DNA of 64,000 bases, taken from Marinomonas rhodophyticola. GTDB lineage: Bacteria; Pseudomonadota; Gammaproteobacteria; Pseudomonadales; Marinomonadaceae. The notes beneath the pieces are model-generated. The model worked only from the letters and a program-made list of their open reading frames with translations, searched no databases and had not been told where the DNA came from. The stretch is from the NCBI RefSeq assembly GCF_026113935.1, contig NZ_JAPEUL010000007.1, positions 434,001 to 498,000 on the forward strand, in the 5' to 3' direction. Made by a program: the position numbers and the translations under genes. The number at the start of each line of letters is the position of its first letter. The stretch's first letter is position 1. Positions 1 to 8,358 of the stretch are shown piece after piece.

Positions 1-558
1 ACTTCTTTTACCCGTATCGTGGTTGTGTTGGCTATTTTGCGTCAAGCGATTGGTTTACAGCAGACACCGTCTAACCAAATTATGATAGGTATGGCGCTGT
101 TTTTAACGCTTTTCATCATGACGCCGACATTAGATAAAGTGAATGAAGTTGCTTTACAGCCTTATTTAAAAGAAGAAATGACTTCTATTCAAGCTGTCGA
201 GGCCGCATCCATTCCTGTCCGTGATTTTATGCTTGCACAAACAAGAGAGGATGATATTTCACTTTTTGTGAAGCTGGCTGGCCGAGAAGGCACAATTCAA
301 TCCATGGAGGAGCTTCCTTTCACTATATTGATGCCTGCTTTTGTGACCAGTGAGTTGAAAACGGCCTTTCAGATTGGTTTTATGATTTTTATTCCTTTTT
401 TAATTGTCGATATGGTCGTAGCAAGTGTGTTGATGGCAATGGGTATGATGATGTTATCGCCGATTATTATTTCTTTGCCTTTTAAAATCATGCTCTTTGT
501 GATGGTTGACGGTTGGTCTATGATTATGGGGACTTTAGCGGCGAGTTTTGGGATTTAA
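1..558 (+). CDS. fliP: Flagellar export gate protein FliP (5' end outside window)
   Basis: Integral membrane component of the flagellar type III export gate (FliP/FliQ/FliR). The window begins inside the gene; frame 1 is open to a TAA at 556-558. Visible are the family's central and C-terminal parts: [19 protein letters not shown], the segment [16 protein letters not shown], and the closing membrane pair [17 protein letters not shown] and [14 protein letters not shown]. The roughly 185 residues match the last three quarters of a normal FliP; the signal peptide and first membrane segment are missing only because of the window edge. fliQ starts two bases after the stop, so the genes are co-transcribed. 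Confidence 0.97.
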   Translation, partial: TSFTRIVVVLAILRQAIGLQQTPSNQIMIGMALFLTLFIMTPTLDKVNEVALQPYLKEEMTSIQAVEAASIPVRDFMLAQTREDDISLFVKLAGREGTIQSMEELPFTILMPAFVTSELKTAFQIGFMIFIPFLIVDMVVASVLMAMGMMMLSPIIISLPFKIMLFVMVDGWSMIMGTLAASFGI

Positions 559-560
559 TT

Positions 561-830
561 ATGGATCCTCAAGTAGTACTAGATTTATATGGGCAAGGTT
601 TTTATTTAATTGTTCTTATTGTCGGTGTGGTGATGATGCCAAGCTTACTTGTGGGCTTAATTGTCAGTGTGTTTCAGGCCGCAACACAGATTAACGAGCA
701 AACTTTGTCTTTTTTACCCCGATTAATTGTGACCATTTTGGTTATTATGCAATTAGGTCCATGGATCTTAATGAAGCTGATGGACTTCACGACCAGTTTA
801 TTCATTAATATTCCTATGATAATAGGCTGA
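561..830 (+). CDS. fliQ: Flagellar export gate protein FliQ
   Basis: Small inner-membrane subunit of the flagellar export gate. The 89-residue product starts MDPQVVLDLYGQGF and has two hydrophobic hairpin segments, FYLIVLIVGVVMMPSLLVGL and LPRLIVTILVIMQLGPW, with the typical loop QAATQINEQTLSFLPR between them. The length is normal for FliQ. I chose the ATG at 561 over an upstream in-frame start because it gives the canonical N-terminus and lies just after the fliP stop. Its stop overlaps the fliR start (TGATG). Confidence 0.96.
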   Translation: MDPQVVLDLYGQGFYLIVLIVGVVMMPSLLVGLIVSVFQAATQINEQTLSFLPRLIVTILVIMQLGPWILMKLMDFTTSLFINIPMIIG

Positions 831-1612
831 TGTTAGAGATTTATCCTGATCAGCTGCTCAATTTAACGATTAGTTTTCTTTTGCCATTTTTTCGTATTGG
901 CGCCTTTTTTATGGCACTTCCTTTGTTTGGCAGTCGCCTAGTCAGTCCTAGAGTGCGTATTGCGTTTTCATTCGTTGTTGCCATCATTATTACTCCTGTC
1001 ATCGAAGTACCTAACTACGATCCTATTTCGCCTGCTTATATTGTTTTGATTGCTGAGCAGTTGGTGATTGGTTTTGTACTGGGTTTTGTTGTGACTATCT
1101 TGTTTCAATTGTTTTCCCTTGCGGGTCAGTTGGCAGCAATGAAGGCGGGATTAGGCTTTGCTATGTCTAATGATCCTGCGAACGGTATTTCTGTTGCCAC
1201 ACTTGGACAGTATTATTTGTCGATGGTTGCGCTGGCCTTTTTGGGTACGAACGGGCATTTAGTGATGATAGAGTATCTAGCAGAGAGTTTTACTTACTGG
1301 CCGATTGGTGGTGGCTTTGATAGCCAGCGCTATTGGCAGCTGGTGTTGTTAGGTGGGTGGATGTTTGAAAAAGCCTTGCTTATTGTGATGCCTTTGGCTA
1401 TTGCTGTATTGGTGATTAACTTGTCGTTTGGGGTCGTGGCTAAGGCTTCTCCTCAATTGAATATTTTTGCACTGGGTTTTCCTATTATCATGTTATTTTC
1501 GTTGTTCTTTTTCTGGATTATGTTGGATGATTTTTTGAATATCTATTTGTTGTTTTTTGCAGAGATGATTGACTGGATGAAAACGACATGGGGGATCCAG
1601 ATAAATGGCTGA
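830..1612 (+). CDS. fliR: Flagellar export gate protein FliR
   Basis: Polytopic inner-membrane protein of the flagellar type III export gate. The 260 residues are of family length and strongly hydrophobic. They include the family-like stretch FFRIGAFFMALPLFGSRLVSPRVRIAF near the N-terminus and SFGVVAKASPQLNIFALGFP near residue 200. The start codon overlaps the fliQ stop by one base and the end overlaps flhB by eight bases, a tightly coupled export operon. Confidence 0.96.
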   Translation: MLEIYPDQLLNLTISFLLPFFRIGAFFMALPLFGSRLVSPRVRIAFSFVVAIIITPVIEVPNYDPISPAYIVLIAEQLVIGFVLGFVVTILFQLFSLAGQLAAMKAGLGFAMSNDPANGISVATLGQYYLSMVALAFLGTNGHLVMIEYLAESFTYWPIGGGFDSQRYWQLVLLGGWMFEKALLIVMPLAIAVLVINLSFGVVAKASPQLNIFALGFPIIMLFSLFFFWIMLDDFLNIYLLFFAEMIDWMKTTWGIQING

Positions 1613-2742
1613 GAACGAAGATGGCAGCGAAAAACCGAAGGTGCCAGTAGTAAGAAGCTTCAGGATGCACGTGATAAGGGGAACATTGCTCGGTCGAAAG
1701 ATTTAAGTTCGGCTCTGCTATTAATTGTCGCAGCAGTAACCTTATATGGAACTGGCACTTTACTGGTTCGGGATTTGGCGGTTATTTTTGACTTTAATTT
1801 TTTGGTTGAGCGAGATGATGTATTCGATCTGAGTCGGATGATTTTTCATCTCTATGAGTCTGTTGTGGCTATGATGGACTCAATGATTCTGCTTATGTCT
1901 GTTTTAGCGGTTGCTGGTATTATAGGGAGTATTGCCTTGGGTGGGTCTCAATTTTTCTTGGGAGCCTTTATTGCCCAAACTCAGTAAGATGAGTTCTCAA
2001 TAGCTGGCTTAAAAAGAATGTTTTCTGTGCAATCATTGGTGGAGCTTTTAAAGGCGATTGCTAAGGTGACGTTAGTCGGTATTGTGTCTTATTTAGTGCT
2101 TGTCTATTTTTTACCAGAGACACTAGGGCTTACTTTTCAGTCAGTTGAATTATCGATTGCTCACGGCATTGATATCGTTATTTGGTCTTTTATTTTCGTG
2201 AGTCTCGCCTTGGCATTAATTGCGGCGATTGATGTGCCTTTTCAAGTTTGGTCTCATAAAGAAAAGCTTAAAATGACCAAGCAGGAAGTGAAGGACGAGT
2301 TTAAGCAACAGGAAGGTGACCCTTTGGTCAGAGGGCGTATCCGTCAGATGCAGCGGCAAGCCGCCATGAACCGGATGATGTCGGATGTGCCAAATGCGGA
2401 TGTTATTATCACCAACCCGACACACTTTTCGGTGGCGTTAAAATACGATCAGGCGGGGGGCGTGCGCCGATACTATTGGCCAAAGGTGGTGATTTTATTG
2501 CGTTGAAAATTCGTGAAGTGGGCAATCACTATGATATCCCTGTGATACAATCTCCAGCATTGACGCGGGCAATTTATCATCACACCGAAATCGGGGATGA
2601 AATACCGCAAGGTTTGTTTAAAGTGGTGGCTCAGTTATTGGCGTATGTATATCAATTGCGTAATGCTCGCACTGGTGCTCCAAGGCCTGAATCAATGCCA
2701 AATTTAGATGTGCCTGATGAGTTTCAGTGGGATGGTCGTTAA
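1605..2742 (+). CDS. flhB: Flagellar export switch protein FlhB (several frameshifts)
   Basis: FlhB sets export substrate specificity; its cytoplasmic domain cleaves itself at NPTH. The gene is spread over three frames. Translation starts MAENEDGSEK at 1605; a missing A near 1629-1634 is needed to continue as KLQDARDKGNIARSKDLSS. Further one-base shifts occur near 1951-2005 (around the expected WEPLLPKLSKMS and PIAGLKRMFSV) and near 2455-2480. The cleavage motif TNPTH is intact at about 2411-2425, and the C-terminal part (RAIYHHTEIGDEIPQGLFK) is normal. At least four indels at short runs in a gene between intact partners look like sequence errors, but a true pseudogene cannot be excluded from the sequence alone. 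Confidence 0.9.
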
Positions 2743-2775
2743 TTATGTTTTGTTGTTTTTTTGTAGGGATGTTGT

Positions 2776-4893
2776 GTGAACTTTGATCGTGGTCGGCTTA
2801 CAGGCCAAGTTCAAGGGATTTTTAGTGGGAATCTAGGGATTCCTATATTGTTGTTATCGCTTTTGGCGATGATGATTTTACCCATCCCCGCTTTTCTGCT
2901 AGATGTGCTGTTTACCTTCAATATTGCCTTGGCCATCGTCGTGTTGTTGGTGGCTGTGTATTCCCTTCGTCCTTTGGATTTTGCTGTTTTTCCAACAGTT
3001 TTGCTGGTTTCAACGCTTATGCGGTTGGCATTAAACGTAGCCTCTACGCGTGTGGTGCTGCTGGATGGTCATGAAGGTGGTGATGCGGCTGGTAAGGTTA
3101 TTCAGGCATTTGGTGAAGTGGTAATTGGCGGTAATTACGTCGTTGGTTTTGTGGTCTTTGCTATTTTGATGATCATCAACTTCGCTGTAGTAACAAAAGG
3201 TGCGGGTCGTATCTCTGAGGTGAGTGCGCGTTTCACTTTGGACGCCATGCCTGGTAAGCAAATGGCCATTGACGCGGATTTGAACGCAGGCATGATTGAT
3301 GCTGAGCAGGCAAAACAGCGACGGATGGAGATCGCTTCTGAGGCTGAGTTCTATGGCTCTATGGACGGTGCCTCAAAATTCGTAAAAGGGGATGCCGTTG
3401 CCGGTTTGTTGATACTAGGGATTAATATTGTCGGCGGTTTGTCTATCGGTATGGCGCAGCATGGCCTTTCGTTCAGAGAAGCTGTTGAGCTGTATTCACT
3501 GTTGACCATTGGTGATGGTTTGGTTGCGCAACTGCCTTCATTGATGCTATCTACTGCTGCCGCTATTATGGTGACTCGTGTTAATGAGTCTGGTGATATG
3601 GACTCGCAAGTTGTCCGTCAGATGTTTGGTTCATCCAAAGCTTTGTATGTCGCGGCAGGTGTTATGACGATTATGGGGGTTGTGCCGGGTATGCCGCACT
3701 TTTCCTTCTTATCTTTAGCGGCATGTTTAGGGGGCTTGGCTTACTTTCTTGAATACAATAAGAAGAAAAAGTCCAAGCAAGGACCAAAAAACTCTGGTAA
3801 GACATCGGCAGATAATCCTATGCCTGCTGAAGCGAAAGATTTGAGTTGGGATGATGTTGCACCAGTGGATATGTTGGGGCTGGAGGTTGGTTATCGACTG
3901 ATTCCTTTGGTTGATAAAACCCAGGGTGGTGAGTTGTTGGCGCGTATTAAAGGTGTGCGCAGAAAGCTTTCTCAGGATTTAGGTTTTTTAGTACCAAGCG
4001 TACACATTCGTGATAATTTGGATTTAATGCCAAATGCGTATCGAGTGACACTCATGGGGGTGAGTTTGGCTGAAGCGGAGGTGCATCCTGATAAAGATTT
4101 GGCTATTGATCCTGGTCAGGTGTTTGGCAAGATTGATGGGATTGCTGGCAAAGATCCATCGTTTGGACTGGATGCTGTCTGGATTGATCCCAAGAAGAGA
4201 GATCAAGCTCAAACATACGGTTATACGGTTGTAGATGTGAGTACGGTTGTGGCGACGCATATTAACCAAATTATGCATAAACATGCCTACGAATTGATTG
4301 GTCATGATGAAGTCCAGCAGTTGCTTAGCTTGCTAAAACAATATAATCCTAAGTTAGCAGAAGAGCTTGTGCCTAATACAGTGCCCTTGAGTGTGCTGTT
4401 AAAAGTCTTGCAGAATTTGTTGATTGAAGGGGTGCCGCTAAGGGATATGCGTACCATTGCAGAAGCTATTATGGGGGTTCAGCCTAAAACACAAGATCCG
4501 ATGATTTTGACGGCTGCTGTACGAGTATCCCTATCGCGTTTGATTATCCAGACATTGGCTGATGGGGTTGAGGAAATCCCTGTTCTAACCTTAGAGCCGC
4601 AATTGGAAAAAATGCTGATGCAGACGGTTCAACAAAGCCAGCAGTCTGGTATAAAAAACGAAGAAGCGCTTATTTTAGAACCCAAAATGGCTGAGCAGTT
4701 ACAAGCGTCGTTGCGACAATCTGCTGAGCAGCAGGAGGCGATGGGGAATACGCCTATTTTGATCGTATCTGCGCCCATACGACCAATGTTGGCGCGTTTT
4801 ATGCGTTATGGTATGGTCAATATGTCTGTTCTTTCCTATCAAGAAGTGCCTGACCATAAACGTATAACCGTGGTAGGGGTCATTGGTCAATAA
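2776..4893 (+). CDS. flhA: Flagellar export gate protein FlhA
   Basis: FlhA is the large inner-membrane subunit of the flagellar export gate; its C-terminal domain forms a cytoplasmic ring that docks chaperones and substrates. The 705-residue product starts at a GTG (MNFDRGRLTG). It has eight N-terminal membrane segments (about residues 20-330) with the family signature PGKQMAIDADLNAGMIDAEQA in the loop. A charged linker (KKKKSKQGPKNSGK) precedes the cytoplasmic domain, which starts at about residue 365 (LGLEVGYRLIPLVD). Length and motifs are normal and the frame is intact. It lies 33 bases after flhB and 101 bases before flhF. Confidence 0.97.
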   Translation: MNFDRGRLTGQVQGIFSGNLGIPILLLSLLAMMILPIPAFLLDVLFTFNIALAIVVLLVAVYSLRPLDFAVFPTVLLVSTLMRLALNVASTRVVLLDGHEGGDAAGKVIQAFGEVVIGGNYVVGFVVFAILMIINFAVVTKGAGRISEVSARFTLDAMPGKQMAIDADLNAGMIDAEQAKQRRMEIASEAEFYGSMDGASKFVKGDAVAGLLILGINIVGGLSIGMAQHGLSFREAVELYSLLTIGDGLVAQLPSLMLSTAAAIMVTRVNESGDMDSQVVRQMFGSSKALYVAAGVMTIMGVVPGMPHFSFLSLAACLGGLAYFLEYNKKKKSKQGPKNSGKTSADNPMPAEAKDLSWDDVAPVDMLGLEVGYRLIPLVDKTQGGELLARIKGVRRKLSQDLGFLVPSVHIRDNLDLMPNAYRVTLMGVSLAEAEVHPDKDLAIDPGQVFGKIDGIAGKDPSFGLDAVWIDPKKRDQAQTYGYTVVDVSTVVATHINQIMHKHAYELIGHDEVQQLLSLLKQYNPKLAEELVPNTVPLSVLLKVLQNLLIEGVPLRDMRTIAEAIMGVQPKTQDPMILTAAVRVSLSRLIIQTLADGVEEIPVLTLEPQLEKMLMQTVQQSQQSGIKNEEALILEPKMAEQLQASLRQSAEQQEAMGNTPILIVSAPIRPMLARFMRYGMVNMSVLSYQEVPDHKRITVVGVIGQ

Positions 4894-4994
4894 AAACTAG
4901 CTATTGACGTGATGTATTGTGTCTATATTTATTTGGATCTTTCGGGTAAGCTATGGATTTGTAAGAAAAATACACTGTAAGGATTAAGTTATTC

Positions 4995-6278
4995 ATGCAA
5001 ATTAGGCGGTTTCGAGCACCTGACATGCGGCAAGCGATACGGAAGGTTCGCGATGCTGTTGGCCCTGATGCGGTCATTTTGTCAAATCAGCGTCTGCCTA
5101 CTGGCGAGATAGAAATTGTCGCCGCTTTGGATTATGACGGCTCTTTGCCTTCGAGTATGACCTCGAAGCGCTCAACATCGCCTCGCCCTAATAAATATGT
5201 TGATCCTAGTGCGGATTATTTAGAGCGTATAGAAAAAGCCAAGCTGCAGACTCCGCCTGCAGAGAATACTCCTCCTCAAGAGATAAAACGTCCAGTAACA
5301 CAGTTTGAAATGCCACCTTTATCGAGTGATAAAGAAGACCCAGTGTTAGAAGAGACCTTGTCCATACACAATAACGATAGCGCGAAACAATTGCGTGATA
5401 TGGAATTGGAGTTAAAAAATGTACGAGCTATGCTGGAACAACGTCAGCAAAGTGAAGCCCGAGCTGAATCAAAAGAAAACGCCATAGAGTCACGAGCGCG
5501 AGAAAAGCTAAAAGGTTTAGGCTTGTCAGAGTTTGTTGTGTCTAGATTAATTGACGATATTGATTTAAAGGGGCGAGAAGACGATTGGAATCGTTTGCTT
5601 GCGCATTTAGCTGATTATATTCCTGTTCGTTCAAGTTCTTCAGAGCTTAAAGGGTGTATTGCCTTTATGGGGCCGACTGGGGTTGGTAAAACAACGTCCA
5701 TAGGTAAAATTGCTGCTCAACATGTTTTGAAGTATGGAACAGAGGGGGTGGTTTTGATTACCACCGATTCCTACAGGATTGCTGCCCATGAGCAGCTAAG
5801 AACTTTTGGTCGTATTTTAAATGTCCCCGTAGAAGTGGTTAATGAATATTCAGATTTAAATGAAGTGTTAGCGAAGTACGCTCATTACTCTTTGGTGCTT
5901 GTTGATACGGCAGGTATGAATCCAAGAGACTCCAATCTAGAGCGACAGCTACTGATGATGAAGCGTGCTAGAGCAAGTCTAAAAAAATTGTTGGTATTGC
6001 CTTGTACAAGTCAGAGACAAGTCTTGAAGACAGTGGTTGATGTTTATTCACAAATTCAGTTAGATGGCTGTGTTTTGAGTAAGTTAGACGAATCTGCTTC
6101 ACTTGGTGAAGCAATTAGTGTAGTTATTGAGGAAGGTCTGCCTGTTGTCTATATAGCGGATGGTCAAAGAATTCCGGATGATATTGAGCCTGCTAGGGCG
6201 CATAATTTGATTAGTAGAGCGGTTTATACTGCAGAACATTACAATCAGCTTTATGGGTCACTAAAGTATGGTAGTTAG
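4995..6278 (+). CDS. flhF: Flagellar SRP-type GTPase FlhF
   Basis: FlhF is an SRP-family GTPase that marks the cell pole for flagellum assembly in polarly flagellated bacteria. The 427 residues comprise a short N-terminal domain (MQIRRFRAPDMRQAIRKVR), a variable basic/proline-rich linker (about 55-120) and a C-terminal NG domain. The G1 loop GPTGVGKTTS is near residue 226, TTDSYRIAAHEQL follows, and the G3 motif is DTAGM. A good purine-rich sequence (GTAAGGATTAAG) precedes the ATG. Its usual partner gene flhG (fleN) is not seen downstream. Confidence 0.95.
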   Translation: MQIRRFRAPDMRQAIRKVRDAVGPDAVILSNQRLPTGEIEIVAALDYDGSLPSSMTSKRSTSPRPNKYVDPSADYLERIEKAKLQTPPAENTPPQEIKRPVTQFEMPPLSSDKEDPVLEETLSIHNNDSAKQLRDMELELKNVRAMLEQRQQSEARAESKENAIESRAREKLKGLGLSEFVVSRLIDDIDLKGREDDWNRLLAHLADYIPVRSSSSELKGCIAFMGPTGVGKTTSIGKIAAQHVLKYGTEGVVLITTDSYRIAAHEQLRTFGRILNVPVEVVNEYSDLNEVLAKYAHYSLVLVDTAGMNPRDSNLERQLLMMKRARASLKKLLVLPCTSQRQVLKTVVDVYSQIQLDGCVLSKLDESASLGEAISVVIEEGLPVVYIADGQRIPDDIEPARAHNLISRAVYTAEHYNQLYGSLKYGS

Positions 6279-6374
6279 TAAAATTTTGTTATTACTGAAA
6301 GCGTTGCGCCAAACTATGTAGTACAGTTAGTTAGCGCAACTAACTTAAATGGTAAAGGTTGCTTAGACTATTTT

Positions 6375-7100
6375 ATGCAGACCAAAAATGGATATGACAC
6401 ATACTCTAAAAAAGCGACGCTTTCGATTGATGCGATTGTTGAGCAGTATGGGTATTTGGTAAAAAAATTGCTTACCACTTATTGGCGCGTCTACCTGATA
6501 GTGTAGATATTGACGATTTAATTCAAGCTGGCATGATGGGGCTAATTGAAGCATATAAGCGTTTTGAGTCAACCAAGGGTGCAAGCTTTGAAACCTATGC
6601 TGGTATCCGAATTCGTGGTTCTATAATGGACGAAGTGCGAAAAAGCGATTGGAGCTCCTCGTTCAGTTCGACGAAATGGTAGGGCAGTGGCTCATGCGAT
6701 TAAAGAGTTAGAAGCCAAACTCGGTCGTGAAGTGTCTGATATGGAAGTGTCAGCTCACATGGATATAAGCATTGAGGAATATCATGAAATGATTCAATCC
6801 TCTATGTCGACGCAGTTGTTTAGCTATGAAGAAATGCTAGACTCTGATACAAATAATTTGGAAAGTGTAGAGCCGGAAGTTGAAAATGCGCCTTATTCGT
6901 TAGTTGAAGAGGGTGGTTTTCAAAATCAATTAGCGCAAGAAATTGATAATCTACCGGAGAGAGAAAAGTTGGTTTTGTCTCTTTATTATAATGAAGAACT
7001 TAACTTGAAAGAAATTGGTGCTGTGTTAGGTGTCAGTGAATCAAGAGTGAGTCAAATTCATAGTCAAGCGGCTATGAGGTTGAGAGACTCGGTTAAGTGA
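6375..7100 (+). CDS. fliA: Flagellar sigma factor FliA, sigma-28 (two frameshifts)
   Basis: Sigma-28 directs RNA polymerase to late flagellar and chemotaxis promoters. The likely start is the ATG at 6375 (MQTKNGYDTYSKK). A missing A in the run at 6461-6467 shifts the frame just before the conserved KIAYHLLARLP. An extra base near 6651-6655 breaks DWAPRSVRRNGRAVAHAIKEL. The rest is typical: region 2 DLIQAGMMGLIEAYKRF and FETYAGIRIRGSIMDEVRK, and region 4 LPEREKLVLSLYYNEELNLKEIG followed by VSESRVSQIHSQA. About 240 residues after repair, the normal size. Both lesions look like sequence errors. Confidence 0.93.
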
Positions 7101-7155
7101 TTGGCGAGATTAATTATGAGTTGTGAAATATTACCTTTGGGGTGTGGAGGTTGCA

Positions 7156-7548
7156 TTGGATAAAAACATGAAGATCCTGATTGTTGATGACTTCTCGACA
7201 ATGAGACGAATCATTAAAAACTTACTGCGGGATTTAGGGTTTACCAATACAGTCGAAGCAGATGATGGAACGACAGCCTTGCCTATACTTCAAGGTGGGA
7301 CAATTGACTTTCTTGTGACTGATTGGAATATGCCAGGCATGACAGGAATTGAATTGCTTCGTGCGGTTCGGGCTGATGAAAAACTGAAAAGCATTCCTGT
7401 TCTTATGGTAACGGCAGAAGCGAAGCGTGATCAGATTATTGCTGCGGCTCAGGCTGGAGTGAATGGTTACGTGGTTAAACCGTTTACCGCAGTGGCTCTC
7501 AAAGAAAAAATTGAGAAGATATTCGAACGCATAGACGCTGCTAAATAG
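7156..7548 (+). CDS. cheY: Chemotaxis response regulator CheY
   Basis: Single-domain receiver that binds the flagellar motor switch when phosphorylated by CheA. The phosphoacceptor region is [16 protein letters not shown], the acidic pair is in [11 protein letters not shown], and the switch Thr and Lys are in MVTAEAK and VVKPF. An open frame begins at 7123, but I prefer the TTG at 7156 ([12 protein letters not shown]) because GGAGG lies at 7146-7150 with five bases between; an ATG at 7168 is the alternative. About 130 residues, normal for CheY. cheZ follows nine bases after the stop. Confidence 0.95.
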   Translation: MDKNMKILIVDDFSTMRRIIKNLLRDLGFTNTVEADDGTTALPILQGGTIDFLVTDWNMPGMTGIELLRAVRADEKLKSIPVLMVTAEAKRDQIIAAAQAGVNGYVVKPFTAVALKEKIEKIFERIDAAK

Positions 7549-7557
7549 GGAATTTAG

Positions 7558-8346
7558 ATGTCAAATGTATTGGGATCTGGGCTAGTGGAATTTGAAAACC
7601 TAGTAAAAGACGGTGCGGTAGAGCTCTTGAACCACATTGAAGTCGGTGACTTTAGTGGGGCGATTAAAATAATTCAAGAGTTGAGCGAGGCTCGTCATAA
7701 TAGCTTTTATAACGAAGTGGGTTGTTTAACTCGAAGTCTGCATGATGCTATTCGTGATTTTCAAATTGATTCAATGGATCTGGTCGTTGGTGAAGGTGGG
7801 CACGATGCAGCCACTAAAATTACTGATGCATCAGATCGATTAAATTATGTTATTGAAACGACTAGTGCAGCTGCTAATAAAACCATGGATATGGTTGACA
7901 GTAGTGTTCCTGTGGCCAGTGAGCTACAAAATCAGGCTAGAGAGCTGAGAAAAGACTGGAGTCGGTTGATTCAACGCGATTTAACGCCACAAGAGTTTAG
8001 AGACTTATACAAGCGTATTGATGTGTTTTTATCGTATGCTGATGAAAGTGCCACCACCTTGCATTCAAACCTCAACACAATTCTTCTAGAGCAAGGTTAT
8101 CAAGACCTAACTGGTCAAGTTATCGCTAGAGTGAATGATTTAATTCGCGATGTAGAAGACAAACTTGTGCATCTCGTTGCTGTTGCTGGACGCGTTGATA
8201 GTATCTCCGGAATTGAACACAAAGAGAAAAAGTCTGAACACGATGACACTCGTGGACATGGCCCAGCTATTAATAAACAAAACAACCCTGAAGTACTGAA
8301 TAGTCAAGACGAAGTAGACGACTTGCTATCAAGTCTTGGTTTCTAG
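7558..8346 (+). CDS. cheZ: CheY-P phosphatase CheZ
   Basis: CheZ removes the phosphate from CheY-P. The 262-residue helical protein contains the catalytic region LLEQGYQDLTGQVIARV near residue 180, where Asp and Gln act on CheY. After a charged linker it ends in the short CheY-tethering helix QDEVDDLLSSLGF. Start ATG 7558 follows AGGGAATTTAG. It sits between cheY and cheA with 9- and 12-base gaps, so the three are one transcript. Confidence 0.96.
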   Translation: MSNVLGSGLVEFENLVKDGAVELLNHIEVGDFSGAIKIIQELSEARHNSFYNEVGCLTRSLHDAIRDFQIDSMDLVVGEGGHDAATKITDASDRLNYVIETTSAAANKTMDMVDSSVPVASELQNQARELRKDWSRLIQRDLTPQEFRDLYKRIDVFLSYADESATTLHSNLNTILLEQGYQDLTGQVIARVNDLIRDVEDKLVHLVAVAGRVDSISGIEHKEKKSEHDDTRGHGPAINKQNNPEVLNSQDEVDDLLSSLGF

Positions 8347-8358
8347 AAGGAGCTGAGG

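Noticed and set aside
1775-2742. flhB as three small separate genes
   Set aside because: The pieces read in order as one FlhB, with the NPTH motif in the middle piece and the usual C-terminus in the last. Splitting it makes no sense biologically.
6300-6345. Inverted repeat GTTGCGC / GCGCAAC between flhF and fliA as a terminator
   Set aside because: The arms are seven bases with a long loop and no T run, so it is not a convincing terminator.
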